Positions 13,861 to 22,161 of a stretch of 64,000 bases of DNA are shown piece by piece. A model generated the notes under the pieces. The model was not told the DNA's origin and searched no databases. It saw nothing but the letters and a program-made list of their open reading frames with translations. This stretch comes from Bradyrhizobium sp. ISRA464 (GTDB lineage Bacteria > Pseudomonadota > Alphaproteobacteria > Rhizobiales > Xanthobacteraceae), in the NCBI RefSeq assembly GCF_029910095.1, contig NZ_CP094526.1, positions 248,001 to 312,000 on the forward strand, given 5' to 3'. The position numbers were made by a program, and so were the translations under genes. Position 1 is the stretch's first letter; each line of letters opens with the position of its first letter.

Positions 13861-14781
13861 TTAGGAGAACAGGATGGTCGACAACCGCTTGCGCCCCTCG
13901 ACGGTTGCCTCGTCGGCGCCGCCCCACGCCTCGAAGAACTGCACGAGCTGCTTGCGCGCGCCGTCGTCGTTCCAATTGCGGTCACGCTTGACGATGGCCA
14001 GCAGTTGCTCGGTCGCCTCAGCGCGCTTGCCCATCGCGTTCAGCGCGGTCGCGAGATCGAACCGGGCCTGATGATCGAGCGGGTTTGCGGCGACTTTCTG
14101 TTCAAGCTCGGCGATCGGGCCGACCGACTGCGCCTGCTCGGCGAGATCGATCGCGGCCTGCACCGCCTTCACGGCGGCATCATTGCGCTTGGATTCCGGA
14201 ACCATCGCGAGCGTCTGCTTGGCCTGCTCGATGGCACCAGTCGTGACATAGCACTTGGCGAGGCCGGCCAGCGCGGCAATGTTGGTGGCGTCGTGCGCCA
14301 GTACCTCGGCGTAGATTTGCGCGGCCGCGGCGGCGTCACCCTCGGCGAGCACGGCCTCGGCCTCCTTCACGATTTCCGCAAGATCGGGTTCGCCCGCTGC
14401 GGGGACGCCCTTGGTGATCTTCTCGATGAAGGCGTTGACCTGGCTCTCCGGCACCGCGCCCATGAAGCCGTCGGCCGGCTGGCCGTTGACGAAGGCGATC
14501 ACGGCCGGGATCGACTGGATGCCCATCTGGCCCGGGATCGCCGGATGCTCGTCGATGTTCATCTTGACCAGCTTGACCCGGCCCTTGGCATTGCGGACCG
14601 CTTTTTCCAGCATCGGCGTGAGCTGACGGCACGGACCGCACCAGGGCGCCCAGAAGTCGATCAGGACCGGCTGACGGCGCGATTCCTCGATGACGTCCTT
14701 GACGAAGGTCTGGGTCGTCGTTTCCTTGATCAGATCGGGCGCTGCCTGGGGCGTTGAGCCGCCCTGCTCCATTATCGTCAC
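13861..14781 (-). CDS. cnoX: Thioredoxin-fold co-chaperone CnoX (YbbN)
   Basis: This 306-residue protein has an N-terminal thioredoxin domain (residues about 20-125) with an intact WCGPC site (47-51) and the cis-Pro region QSIPAVIAF. A C-terminal set of TPR-like repeats follows (EAEAVLAEGDAAAAAQIYAE, LAGLAKCYVTTGAIEQAKQT, FDLATALNAMGKRAEATEQ). CnoX holds oxidation-damaged proteins and hands them to GroEL or DnaK. The E. coli protein has lost the two-cysteine site, whereas alphaproteobacterial ones keep it and can reduce disulfides. The start is probably the GTG at 14781, four bases after agga. The ATG three codons later is also possible. Confidence 0.92.
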   Translation of the reverse strand: MTIMEQGGSTPQAAPDLIKETTTQTFVKDVIEESRRQPVLIDFWAPWCGPCRQLTPMLEKAVRNAKGRVKLVKMNIDEHPAIPGQMGIQSIPAVIAFVNGQPADGFMGAVPESQVNAFIEKITKGVPAAGEPDLAEIVKEAEAVLAEGDAAAAAQIYAEVLAHDATNIAALAGLAKCYVTTGAIEQAKQTLAMVPESKRNDAAVKAVQAAIDLAEQAQSVGPIAELEQKVAANPLDHQARFDLATALNAMGKRAEATEQLLAIVKRDRNWNDDGARKQLVQFFEAWGGADEATVEGRKRLSTILFS

Positions 14782-14995
14782 GTTGTCCTCGCCTGGTCTT
14801 GAATGAGGTCAGAAAATCCGGGGGCGTTCTAGCACGCTCCGCGCGGCTGGTTCAGCCGTTCTGTCTGGCTAAATGGCGGTCAGACGACAAATTTCAATCG
14901 CTTGCCGCTAGTCCCCGTTCCATCGGAGATCGGGTGGGTTTTCGCCGGGCCGCGGTCGAAGATCGCGCTGTCGAGGTACCCCGGGGAAATGCGCC

Positions 14996-15430
14996 ATGGC
15001 CAAGGCCTATTACAGCACCGTGTTCGAGCAGCCGGCTGGCGAGGTCTGGAAAATCATCCGAGATTTCAACAACTACCCGGTCTGGGTCCATGGCGAGGGG
15101 ACGAGCGAGATCGAGGAGGGCAAGTCCGGCGACACCATTGGGGCGGTGCGCAACGTAGTCTACCGGGAGCGGCGGATCCGGCAGCGGCTGCTGGCGCAGT
15201 CCGATATCGAATGCTTTCAGACCTACGAGTTCGCCGGTCCGCCGACCCTGCCGATGACCGACTTCACGGCCACCTTGCGGGTGACCTCGGTGGTCGATGG
15301 CGACCGCGCCTTCGTCGAATGGTGGGCGATTTTCGATTGCGAGCCCGCCCGCCGTGCCGAACTGGCGCAGACCCTGGCCGGCTGGTTCGAGACCCGGCTC
15401 GAATCGCTCCGCGATGCGATGGCGGTCTGA
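14996..15430 (+). CDS. SRPBCC (START-like) family protein
   Basis: This 144-residue protein has a single polyketide-cyclase/START-type helix-grip domain. It begins with a strand and helix AYYSTVFEQPAGEVWKIIRD followed by FNNYPVWVHGEG. Central strands include TIGAVRNVVYRER and FTATLRVTSVVDGDRAFVEWW, and a long C-terminal helix (LAQTLAGWFETRLESLRDAM) closes the ligand cavity. The domain binds hydrophobic ligands or acts on polyketides, and nothing identifies a substrate here. The start is the ATG at 14996. It stands alone between cnoX and tRNA-Gly. Confidence 0.82.
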   Translation: MAKAYYSTVFEQPAGEVWKIIRDFNNYPVWVHGEGTSEIEEGKSGDTIGAVRNVVYRERRIRQRLLAQSDIECFQTYEFAGPPTLPMTDFTATLRVTSVVDGDRAFVEWWAIFDCEPARRAELAQTLAGWFETRLESLRDAMAV

Positions 15431-15613
15431 GGCCGGTTCCCGGCCCAAAAGCAAAGAAATCGTGATGCCGGCCGGTTTCGGGCCGATTCGAGCTCAATTT
15501 TTAAGGAAACCGAGCGATTTCGTCGCGCCCTGGCCGCGCTCTTGTGTTGCATTCGCTCAAAGCATTTGGCATAGGTCTGCCGTTGCCGGCGAGCAATCGC
15601 CGCCATCTCGGAT

Positions 15614-15688
<75 letters not shown>

Positions 15689-15724
15689 GAGTTTCTCGCT
15701 GACCGAGCTGACAGTCTGATGAAG

Positions 15725-15750
15725 GCCCGCCCACCGAAGCGGGCTTTTTT
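15725..15750 (+). terminator. Rho-independent terminator of tRNA-Gly
   Basis: A hairpin with stem gcccgc (15725-15730) and gcgggc (15739-15744) is followed directly by six T residues. It lies at the right distance to end the tRNA transcript. Confidence 0.85.
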
Positions 15751-16421
15751 ATTTCCAGGCAGGCGCTTCGATCTCTGGCTCCGGGTCGAGATGCTTTGGC
15801 TGCCGGCCAAGATCGAGCCGCGCCTTCGTGCCGCTCGGGCCCTGATCGAGCCCGTAGCCCCTGGCCCATTTGCCGAGTTCAGTCGCGATCGTGTCGCTGG
15901 AGACGACCGCAAGGTCTTGCGGTCCGCCATCTCCCCTTGCGAAGGCGCGCTGCGCCCGACCGGACAGCCTTCGATCGCGGCGCCGATGCAGCTCGATCCT
16001 GCCGGGGCGACGAAGGGCCAGAGCATGCAGCGCGATCAGAATCAGATCGTCGCCGCGCACCAGCGGCCAGCGACATCTTCGCTTTGCGACGACGTGGACC
16101 ATGTCGCTCGCGGCCGCCTCACACGCGCAAACAGATGCTCCGTGTTTACGCGTATGCGATGCCCTGCGACACAACCGTTCGCTTCGTCTGAATATTGCGT
16201 CGCAGCGCGCCTGCCTCTTTCGCAAGCACATCACGCCCGAAAATTTCGCCTCAAACTTGTTTTTGACTGCAGCGCACCCAGATGCATCCGCTTCTCAGCG
16301 TCGTCGGATGTGCTACCATTTTGTCGTCTGACCTACCTTACAGACCGCCACAATCATCTCTCAGGGCGTTCAAAATCAATAACGGGGCAAGCTGCAACGG
16401 CTTGCATAGGGGAGTGACGCG
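15751..16421. other. 670-bp gap without a confident gene
   Basis: Between the tRNA-Gly terminator and the sugar dehydrogenase lies a stretch with several overlapping frames but no family I recognise. The longest candidate is a minus-strand frame at 15749-16234 (161 codons). It has a middle segment VRGDDLILIALHALALRRPG and a tail ATELGKWARGYGLDQ. It has many Arg residues and Cys-rich runs near its start, so it may be a decayed gene. The last 150 bp, including a ggggag ribosome site at about 16408, belong to the promoter region of the dehydrogenase. Confidence 0.5.
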
Positions 16422-17699
16422 ATGAAATCGGCTTTCAATCGATCCATACTTGCGTTCGCGGCGATTGCGCTGCTGGCGGGGACAACCTTCGCCAGTGCGC
16501 AGCAACAGACGGACAAGAATCGTCCGTTGAAGAAATACGAATCCGGCAACAAGGAATTCTGGACGCATCCGCCGGATGACTGGTTCCTCGGCGACGAGAC
16601 CGAAGCGCAGAAGGGCCTTGCCCCGCCGTCCGGCCCGCCGACCGGCTCCTCCGACGCCGAGCTCGCGGCGACGATCAAGAAGATCAAGCTGCCGCCGGGC
16701 TTCAAGATCGAGGTCTATGCGTCGAACGTGCTCGCCGCGCGCCAGATGGCGTGGGGCGACAAGGGAACGCTGTTCGTCGGCTCGTTCGGCCTTGGCAACG
16801 TCTATGCGATCAAGGACAACAACGGCAAGAAAGAGGTCAAGACGATCCTCAAGGGCCTCAACATGCCCACCGGCCTCACCTTCAAGGATGGCGCGCTCTA
16901 CGTCATCGCGGTCGATAAGCTGATCAAGTACGACAACGCCGAGGCCAATCTCGACAATCTCGGCCAAGGCAAGGTGGTGTATGACGACATGCCGTCCTAT
17001 GCGGCGCATGGCTGGAAATACATCTCCGTCGACAAGGACGGCTGGTTCTACATTCCGTTCGGCCCGCCCTTCAACATCGGCATTCCGCCGACCAGCGTGT
17101 CGCAGATCCGCCGCGTCGATCCGAAGACCGGCAACGCGGAGATCTGGGCGCTCGGCGTGCGCAACTCGGTCGGCGGCGACGTCGATCCGCGCACCGGCAA
17201 ATACTGGTTCACCGAAAATGCGCGCGACTGGATCAGCGATGATCTGCCGAGCGACAAGCTCAACATGATCGGCAGGATGGGCGAGCATTTCGGTTATCCC
17301 TATTGCCATCAGGGCGACCTGCCGGATCCGAAATTCGCGATGGGCCACAAGTGCTCGGAGTTCACCCCGCCGGTGCTCAAACTCGGCGCTCACGTCGCTC
17401 CGCTCGGCATGAAGTTCTATACCGGCAGCCAATTCCCGGCCGATTACAAGAACAACATCCTGATCGCCGAGCACGGCTCCTGGAATCGGCACAAGTATCA
17501 GGGCGGCCGCATCGTGCGCGTGATCGTCGGGCCTGACGGCAAGAACGCCAAGCAGGAGGTGTTCGCCTCCGGCTGGATCGAGGGCGACCAGGGCTATCTC
17601 GGTCGTCCCGCCGACATCCTGCTCGACAAGGACGGCTCGATCCTCGTTGCCGACGACTGGGCCGGTGCGATCTATCGCATCAGCTACAGCAAGAAGTAA
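16422..17699 (+). CDS. PQQ-dependent sugar (sorbosone-type) dehydrogenase, periplasmic
   Basis: This 425-residue protein has a signal peptide (MKSAFNRSILAFAAIALLAG...ASA, about 26 residues) and a six-bladed beta-propeller of the soluble glucose/sorbosone dehydrogenase family. Propeller strands and conserved segments include LPPGFKIEVYASNVLAARQM, RNSVGGDVDPRTGKYWFTEN, YCHQGDLPDPKF, ILIAEHGSWNRHKYQGGRIV and GRPADILLDKDGSILVADDW. Homologues oxidise sugars or sugar aldehydes with PQQ and give electrons to a cytochrome c. The natural substrate is not predictable. The cytochrome c4 gene about 200 bp downstream is the obvious acceptor. The ATG at 16422 has a ggggag ribosome site. Confidence 0.85.
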   Translation: MKSAFNRSILAFAAIALLAGTTFASAQQQTDKNRPLKKYESGNKEFWTHPPDDWFLGDETEAQKGLAPPSGPPTGSSDAELAATIKKIKLPPGFKIEVYASNVLAARQMAWGDKGTLFVGSFGLGNVYAIKDNNGKKEVKTILKGLNMPTGLTFKDGALYVIAVDKLIKYDNAEANLDNLGQGKVVYDDMPSYAAHGWKYISVDKDGWFYIPFGPPFNIGIPPTSVSQIRRVDPKTGNAEIWALGVRNSVGGDVDPRTGKYWFTENARDWISDDLPSDKLNMIGRMGEHFGYPYCHQGDLPDPKFAMGHKCSEFTPPVLKLGAHVAPLGMKFYTGSQFPADYKNNILIAEHGSWNRHKYQGGRIVRVIVGPDGKNAKQEVFASGWIEGDQGYLGRPADILLDKDGSILVADDWAGAIYRISYSKK

Positions 17700-17715
17700 C
17701 GGCTGAACTCATGTG

Positions 17716-17810
17716 GGCTGCGGTGGCCTTTGAGGCGGCCGCAGCCTCTCGTGATGCAGCCGGAAACGGAACCACCTCGTCATGCCCGGACTTGATCCGG
17801 GCATCCATCC
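17716..17810. repeat. Stem-loop and palindromic repeat between dehydrogenase and cytochrome
   Basis: Two structures fill this gap. The first is a hairpin with stem ggctgcgg/ccgcagcc at 17716-17746, without a T-run. The second is a palindrome gtcatgcccggacttgatcc reading back through gggcatcc at 17779-17810. The second belongs to the widespread gtcatgcccgg-type intergenic repeats also seen at 41446-41531 and 41966-42056. Confidence 0.6.
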
Positions 17811-17906
17811 AAACAAACACCCTTCTGCAAGCCAGATGGATTGCCGGGTCGTCCCCGATCAGGTCGAGGACAGGCGGCCGGCAGTGACACGTGGAGAGAA
17901 CTGGCA

Positions 17907-18485
17907 ATGCGCGTTGCGTCATTCGGAATTCTGTCGGCGGCGATCCTGCTGACCTCGTTTGCCCATGCCGCCGATATCGCCGCCGGCAAGGAGAAGGCCG
18001 AGCTGTGCGCCGGCTGTCACGGCGAGAACGGTATCTCGCAGACGGAGAACATTCCCTCGCTCGCGGGCCAGCTCGATCAGTTCATCCAGTGGCAGCTGGT
18101 GTTCTTCCGCGCCGGCGCGCGCAAGAACGAGCAGATGCAGCCGATCGTCGAGCAGCTCAACAACGAGGACATCCGCAATCTCGGCGCCTATTTCGCTTCG
18201 CTGACGCCGTTCAAGGGCGGCAAGGACGACAATCCGGAATTGTCGGAGAAGGGCAAGCAGGCCGCCGCCGGCCGCCGCTGCGCGTCATGCCACACCGACA
18301 CCTTTGCCGGCACCAAGGCCGTCGCACGCATCGCTGGCCAGCGCGAGGAATATCTCGTCAAGGCGTTGCACGACTACAAGTCAGGTTTGCGCTCAGGCGG
18401 CGCCCAGGCCGCGATGGCCGACGTGGCATATCCCTTGAGCGATGAGGAGATCACGGCGCTGGCGCATTATCTGGCGTATCTGTGA
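17907..18485 (+). CDS. Di-heme cytochrome c4-like protein
   Basis: The product is 192 residues from the ATG at 17907 (ggagag ribosome site). It has a signal peptide (MRVASFGILSAAILLTSFAHA) and two heme-c attachment sites, CAGCH in the N-terminal half and CASCH in the C-terminal half. Each is followed by the domain's distal Met region (NEQMQPIVEQL and QAAMADVAYPLSDEEI). This two-domain layout is cytochrome c4, a periplasmic electron carrier to terminal oxidases. Its position after the PQQ-type sugar dehydrogenase suggests that it accepts electrons from it. Confidence 0.92.
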   Translation: MRVASFGILSAAILLTSFAHAADIAAGKEKAELCAGCHGENGISQTENIPSLAGQLDQFIQWQLVFFRAGARKNEQMQPIVEQLNNEDIRNLGAYFASLTPFKGGKDDNPELSEKGKQAAAGRRCASCHTDTFAGTKAVARIAGQREEYLVKALHDYKSGLRSGGAQAAMADVAYPLSDEEITALAHYLAYL

Positions 18486-18524
18486 GATGGGCGAATAGCG
18501 AATAGGGAGTCGCGAATAGACGCG

Positions 18525-18610
18525 TAGCCCGGATGAAGCGAAGCGAAATCCGGGAATCGTCGTATCGCAGATCAACTGGACCCGGATTCCGCTGCGCTGC
18601 ATCCGGGCTA
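18525..18610. repeat. Family A palindromic repeat, copy 2
   Basis: The ends tagcccggatgaagcgaagc and gctgcgctgcatccgggcta are inverted copies. It is about 85 bp long and lies between the convergent cytochrome and panE genes. Confidence 0.8.
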
Positions 18611-18615
18611 CAGAG

Positions 18616-19536
18616 CTAACCTCCTCGCTGCTTCTCGTATGCCTTCAGATGCGTGTACGCCGTGCGCAGCTTCGGTACCGGAATCTTGGCCGCATCCGCG
18701 CGCACGATCAGATCGCCGATCACGTGATCGGCCTCGACCGGAAGCCCGGCCTTGATGTCGCGGAACATCGACGCCGTCATCGGCGAGCCTTCGGTCGTGA
18801 GCAGCCCGCGGGTGCGCTGGAAGAACGGGCCGCCCGGCATATGGCCGGCGTCGGCGGCGATCGCGCTGCATTCGTCGAGGATGCCGATCAGGAAGTCCTT
18901 GCCGCCGGGCGCGGCCAGGATGTTGCCGACCGAGGTCCGCATCAGGCTGGTGGAGGCGGCGAGGGAGGCCAGGAACACCCACTTCTCCCACATGTCCTGC
19001 ATGATGTGATCGCTGGCGGCCGCGCCGTTGACGACAGAGAAGGTGTCCGCGATCGCGCGTACCCGGTCCGAGATCCCGCCAGCACGCTCGCCGAAATTCA
19101 GCGACTGCATCGGCTGAAGCTGCACCACCTCGCGCGCCTCGTTCAGCGTCGCCGCGATCGCGCAGAGCCCGCCGAGCACGTGGGGTGCGCCGAATGTCCT
19201 GTCCAGCACGTCGAGATGCAGCATGCCGTTGAGCAGCGGAATGATCGCGGTCTTGTCGCCGACGGCCGGCGCAAAGGACTTGATCGCATCGTCGAGATCG
19301 AATGCCTTGCAGCTCAACAGCACGACGTCGAATTTCTCGGAGAGCTTGTCGGCCTGCACGGTCGGCGGATTCGTCAGCGTGACGTCGCCGTTCGGGCTCT
19401 TGATCACGAGCCCGGCCGAGGCCAGCTCGGACGCGCGCTTGGGGCGCACCAGAAAGGTGACGTCGCGGCCGGCCTGAAGCATCCGGCCGCCGAAATATCC
19501 GCCGATCGCGCCGGCGCCGACCACGAGAACGCGCAT
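18616..19536 (-). CDS. panE: 2-dehydropantoate 2-reductase
   Basis: This 306-residue enzyme reduces ketopantoate to pantoate with NADPH in pantothenate and CoA synthesis. It starts with the Rossmann motif MRVLVVGAGAIGGYFGGRML and has the expected VLLSCKAFDLDDAI and PLLNGMLHLD segments. The catalytic Lys region is DHIMQDMWEKWVFLASLAA, and the C-terminal ketopantoate-binding part holds MTASMFRDIKAGLPVEADH. Paralogues of PanE are common in soil bacteria and may act on other 2-oxo acids, so the pathway role is probable rather than certain. It lies about 90 bp downstream of the isomerase gene on the same strand. Confidence 0.88.
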   Translation of the reverse strand: MRVLVVGAGAIGGYFGGRMLQAGRDVTFLVRPKRASELASAGLVIKSPNGDVTLTNPPTVQADKLSEKFDVVLLSCKAFDLDDAIKSFAPAVGDKTAIIPLLNGMLHLDVLDRTFGAPHVLGGLCAIAATLNEAREVVQLQPMQSLNFGERAGGISDRVRAIADTFSVVNGAAASDHIMQDMWEKWVFLASLAASTSLMRTSVGNILAAPGGKDFLIGILDECSAIAADAGHMPGGPFFQRTRGLLTTEGSPMTASMFRDIKAGLPVEADHVIGDLIVRADAAKIPVPKLRTAYTHLKAYEKQRGG

Positions 19537-19622
19537 GGGATTTAGTCCTTCTTTGTTGCTTGAGGAGAGCTGGCGAATAGCGAGTAGGGAGTTAGCAATA
19601 TGTGCGTGCCATCAGCCATCCG

Positions 19623-20237
19623 CTACTCCCCATTCGCTCCCTTAACCATTTCCTCGACTTCGCGCAGCTGCTCCTTGCCGAAGAAGATCTCGTTGCCGAC
19701 GAAGAAGGTCGGCGAGCCGAACGCGCCGCGCTCCACCGCGGACTGGGTGTTCGCGATCAGCTTGGCCTTCACGTCCGGCTCCTGCGCACGGGCGAACAGC
19801 CTTGCGGCGTCGAGGCCAGACGAGGCGATGGCTTTGCCGGCGACTTCGGGGTCGTCCATCTTCTTCGGCTCGACCCACATGTGGTGAAAGGCGGCCTCGA
19901 CATATTTCTCGAACACGCCCTCGAGCTGTGCGGCGACCGCCGCGCGCATCAGGTTCAGCGTGTTGACCGGGAAGAACGGGTTCAAGGTATAGGGCTTGAC
20001 ATTGAAGCGCTTGAGGAAGCGCTCGGTCTCGATCTTCTGGAACTCGGGCTTGTTCTTGACGCCCGCCAGCGTCTCGGCCGGCGACTTGTTGTTGGTGGCC
20101 TTGAAGATGCCGCCGAGCAGGATCGGCACATATTCGAATTTGACACCGGTGCGCTTCTCGATCGCCGGGATCGCCTCATGGCTGAGGAAGGCGTTGGGAC
20201 TGCCGAAATCGAACAGGAATTGCGGATTCTGGCGCAC
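19623..20237 (-). CDS. 2-hydroxychromene-2-carboxylate isomerase family (DsbA fold)
   Basis: This 204-residue protein has the thioredoxin/GST-kappa-like DsbA fold: N-terminal FLFDFGSPNAFLSHEAIPAI, the glutathione-binding region KFEYVPILLGGIFKATNN, and the C-terminal VERGAFGSPTFFVGNEIFFG with its cis-Pro. Ser13 in FGSPNAF occupies the position of the catalytic serine in the isomerase. The founding enzyme, from naphthalene catabolism, isomerises a glutathione-linked ring product. Many genomic copies have unknown substrates, and no aromatic-degradation genes are adjacent here. Confidence 0.85.
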   Translation of the reverse strand: MRQNPQFLFDFGSPNAFLSHEAIPAIEKRTGVKFEYVPILLGGIFKATNNKSPAETLAGVKNKPEFQKIETERFLKRFNVKPYTLNPFFPVNTLNLMRAAVAAQLEGVFEKYVEAAFHHMWVEPKKMDDPEVAGKAIASSGLDAARLFARAQEPDVKAKLIANTQSAVERGAFGSPTFFVGNEIFFGKEQLREVEEMVKGANGE

Positions 20238-20332
20238 GGCGGTCTCTCCCTCGGCTCGCTTAGCATGGGCCCGCTGTCGCAGGCGCCATCAGTAGAATAT
20301 GATAGTCATCATGTGAGCCGCGGCGCGCGATG

Positions 20333-20535
20333 TCAAATCAGACGCTTGATCGTCTGCCTGCGCCATACCAGCCCGTAATAGGCCATCTGCAGCACGAATA
20401 TGGTCGGATAGGCGATCTGGACATCGGTCATCTGGCCGAAATGATGGTGCCGAACGACGATTGCATGACGTTGCTGAGCAGTATCGGCGCGAGGAAGAAC
20501 AGAAAGGCCTTCCGCAGGGATGGAGGGGGGCACAT
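20333..20535 (-). pseudogene. MATE-family efflux transporter remnant (ends only)
   Basis: Two pieces of a MATE pump remain in different frames on the minus strand. The 5' piece, from a possible ATG at 20535, reads SLRKAFLFFLAPILLSNVMQ followed by SSFGT, which is the first transmembrane helix of these transporters. The 3' piece reads IAYPTIFVLQMAYYGLVWRR then QTIKRLI and a stop at 20333-20335, matching the end of the last helix and the tail. A functional MATE protein has about 450 residues and 12 helices, so nearly all the middle has been deleted. Confidence 0.6.
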
Positions 20536-20605
20536 CGATTTCCCGAACGGAGCTGAGTGTGTGAGTAATGCGTTTAATTGAGCGTGCTGGCGGCACACTC
20601 GCTGC

Positions 20606-20734
20606 ACCTCTCCCGCTTGCGGGGGAGGTCGGATCGCATCTTCAGATGCGATCCGGGTGGGGGCTCTCTCCACACGAAGAGTTTCCCGGGCGGCGAGACC
20701 CCCACCCCAACCCTCCCCCGCAAGCGGGAGAGGG
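20606..20734. repeat. Family B palindromic repeat, copy 1
   Basis: The element begins ctctcccgcttgcgggggag and ends ctcccccgcaagcgggagag, in inverted orientation. A second inner hairpin is gatcgcatc ttca gatgcgatc (20632-20653). Related copies lie at 43065-43190 and 62269-62407. The remaining sequence of the 20238-20768 gap holds only this repeat and the MATE remnant. Confidence 0.8.
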
Positions 20735-20768
20735 AGCGCAGCTTGTTTCGTGGCTACTCATCCCCGCG

Positions 20769-21356
20769 CTAGTCCGCTTGATCGCTGTAGGCGAGCCCGA
20801 CCGCATGGTCGCGGATGTCGGCCGGCCAGTCTGCGATCAATGTTACGAAGCGCCGCCGGTCATGCGCGAACAGGGCGCGGATCGCGTCCTCGTAATGCGG
20901 ACGGTTGCCGGCCATCGCGGTCATGAAGCGATAGGCGGCGTCCTGGGCGAGCCGCGTGCGGTCCTTGTCGCCGCTCGCGCGCCGCGCCTCGTCGATCAGC
21001 TTGCGGATCGCGACCGACGCGCCGCCTTTCTGCTGTGCCAGCCAGTCCCAATGCCGCGGCAGCAGCGTGATCTCGCGCGCGACGACGCCAAGTTTGGGGC
21101 GGCCGGGGCCGCGCGGCGCGACGGGTGCGGGCGGCTCGTCCGCCGCGGGAGCCTCGAGCTTCGGCAGGCGCGCCAGCACGTCGTCGACCGAGCCGCGGAA
21201 ATCGATATCGACCAATGCGGAGGTGCGGCCGTCGAACACCAGGATCGCCGCGTCCTTGCGGCGGTCGTGCACTTGCTTGGCGGCGCGGGCGACGTGGGGG
21301 AGGTCGCCGGCCGCGATGCGGTGATCCCCCTCGAAGGCGACATAGGCAGGGTTCAT
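20769..21356 (-). CDS. DUF2239 family protein
   Basis: The product is 195 residues from the ATG at 21356, which follows an agaggt ribosome site; the longer upstream frame has none. The N-terminal part reads YVAFEGDHRIAAGDLPHVAR and LVFDGRTSALVDIDFRGSVD. The centre is REITLLPRHWDWLAQQKGGA, and the C-terminal part has YRFMTAMAGNRPHYEDAIRA then ALFAHDRRRF. This is the conserved pattern of DUF2239, a family of unknown function common in Proteobacteria. The Arg/Pro-rich GRPKLG segment in the middle resembles an AT-hook-like turn, and DNA contact is a speculation only. It is divergent from the GST gene. Confidence 0.85.
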   Translation of the reverse strand: MNPAYVAFEGDHRIAAGDLPHVARAAKQVHDRRKDAAILVFDGRTSALVDIDFRGSVDDVLARLPKLEAPAADEPPAPVAPRGPGRPKLGVVAREITLLPRHWDWLAQQKGGASVAIRKLIDEARRASGDKDRTRLAQDAAYRFMTAMAGNRPHYEDAIRALFAHDRRRFVTLIADWPADIRDHAVGLAYSDQAD

Positions 21357-21487
21357 TGCGGACCTCTTCGGTTGCGTGAGATATTGCCCGGGCAATTTGA
21401 GGCAATCACGACGCGTGCATCTCGACTTTCTTGCGTCAGGCTGGCACCAAGCGCCGCTTGCCTGCGCCGACGACCCGAGGGACACCC

Positions 21488-22153
21488 ATGCTGACGGTTC
21501 ATCATCTGAACAATTCCCGCTCGCAGCGCGTGCTGTGGCTGCTCGAGGAATTGGACGTGCCTTACGAGATCGTGCGCTACCAGCGACAGCCCGACATGCG
21601 CGCGCCGAAAGAGCTGTTGGCCGTGCATCCGCTCGGCAAGTCGCCTGTCATCACCGACAACGGCAATACGATCGCGGAATCCGGTGCGATCCTCGAATAC
21701 ATCATCGGTACCTACGGCAATGGCCGGCTGATTCCGCCCGCGAATACGCCGGAGCGGCTGCGCTACACCTATTGGCTGCACTACGCCGAAGGCTCGGCGA
21801 TGCCGCCGCTGCTGCTGAAGCTGCTGTTCACGCTGATGCCGAAGCGCGCGCCGGCGCTGCTGCGGCCGCTGGTGCGCAAGGTGTCCAACCAGGCACTCTC
21901 CACGCTGGTCAACCCGCAGCTCAGGCAGCACATGGCCTATTGGGAAGGTGAGCTCGGCAAGAGCGAATGGTTCGCCGGCAATGAATTTACGGGCGCCGAC
22001 ATCCAGATGAGCTTTCCGCTCGAAGCCGCCGCGGCGCGCGGCGGGCTCGAGGACGGCCATCCGAAATGCGTGGCGTTCCTCGAGCGCATTCACGCGCGCC
22101 CGGCCTATGCCCGGGCGCTGGAGAAGGGCGGACCGTACCAAGTCGGCCGATAG
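21488..22153 (+). CDS. Glutathione S-transferase
   Basis: The product is 221 residues from the ATG at 21488 (gaggg ribosome site). The N-terminal thioredoxin-like domain reads MLTVHHLNNSRSQRVLWLLE, with Ser10 in the position of the catalytic Ser/Tyr. It contains the cis-Pro segment GKSPVITDNG and the gamma-glutamyl-binding TIAESGAILEYI. The all-helical C-terminal domain includes FAGNEFTGADIQMSFPLEAA, the conserved folding-nucleus region. It catalyses glutathione conjugation or peroxide reduction; the substrate is unknown. Confidence 0.93.
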   Translation: MLTVHHLNNSRSQRVLWLLEELDVPYEIVRYQRQPDMRAPKELLAVHPLGKSPVITDNGNTIAESGAILEYIIGTYGNGRLIPPANTPERLRYTYWLHYAEGSAMPPLLLKLLFTLMPKRAPALLRPLVRKVSNQALSTLVNPQLRQHMAYWEGELGKSEWFAGNEFTGADIQMSFPLEAAAARGGLEDGHPKCVAFLERIHARPAYARALEKGGPYQVGR

Positions 22154-22161
22154 CGCCTCAC

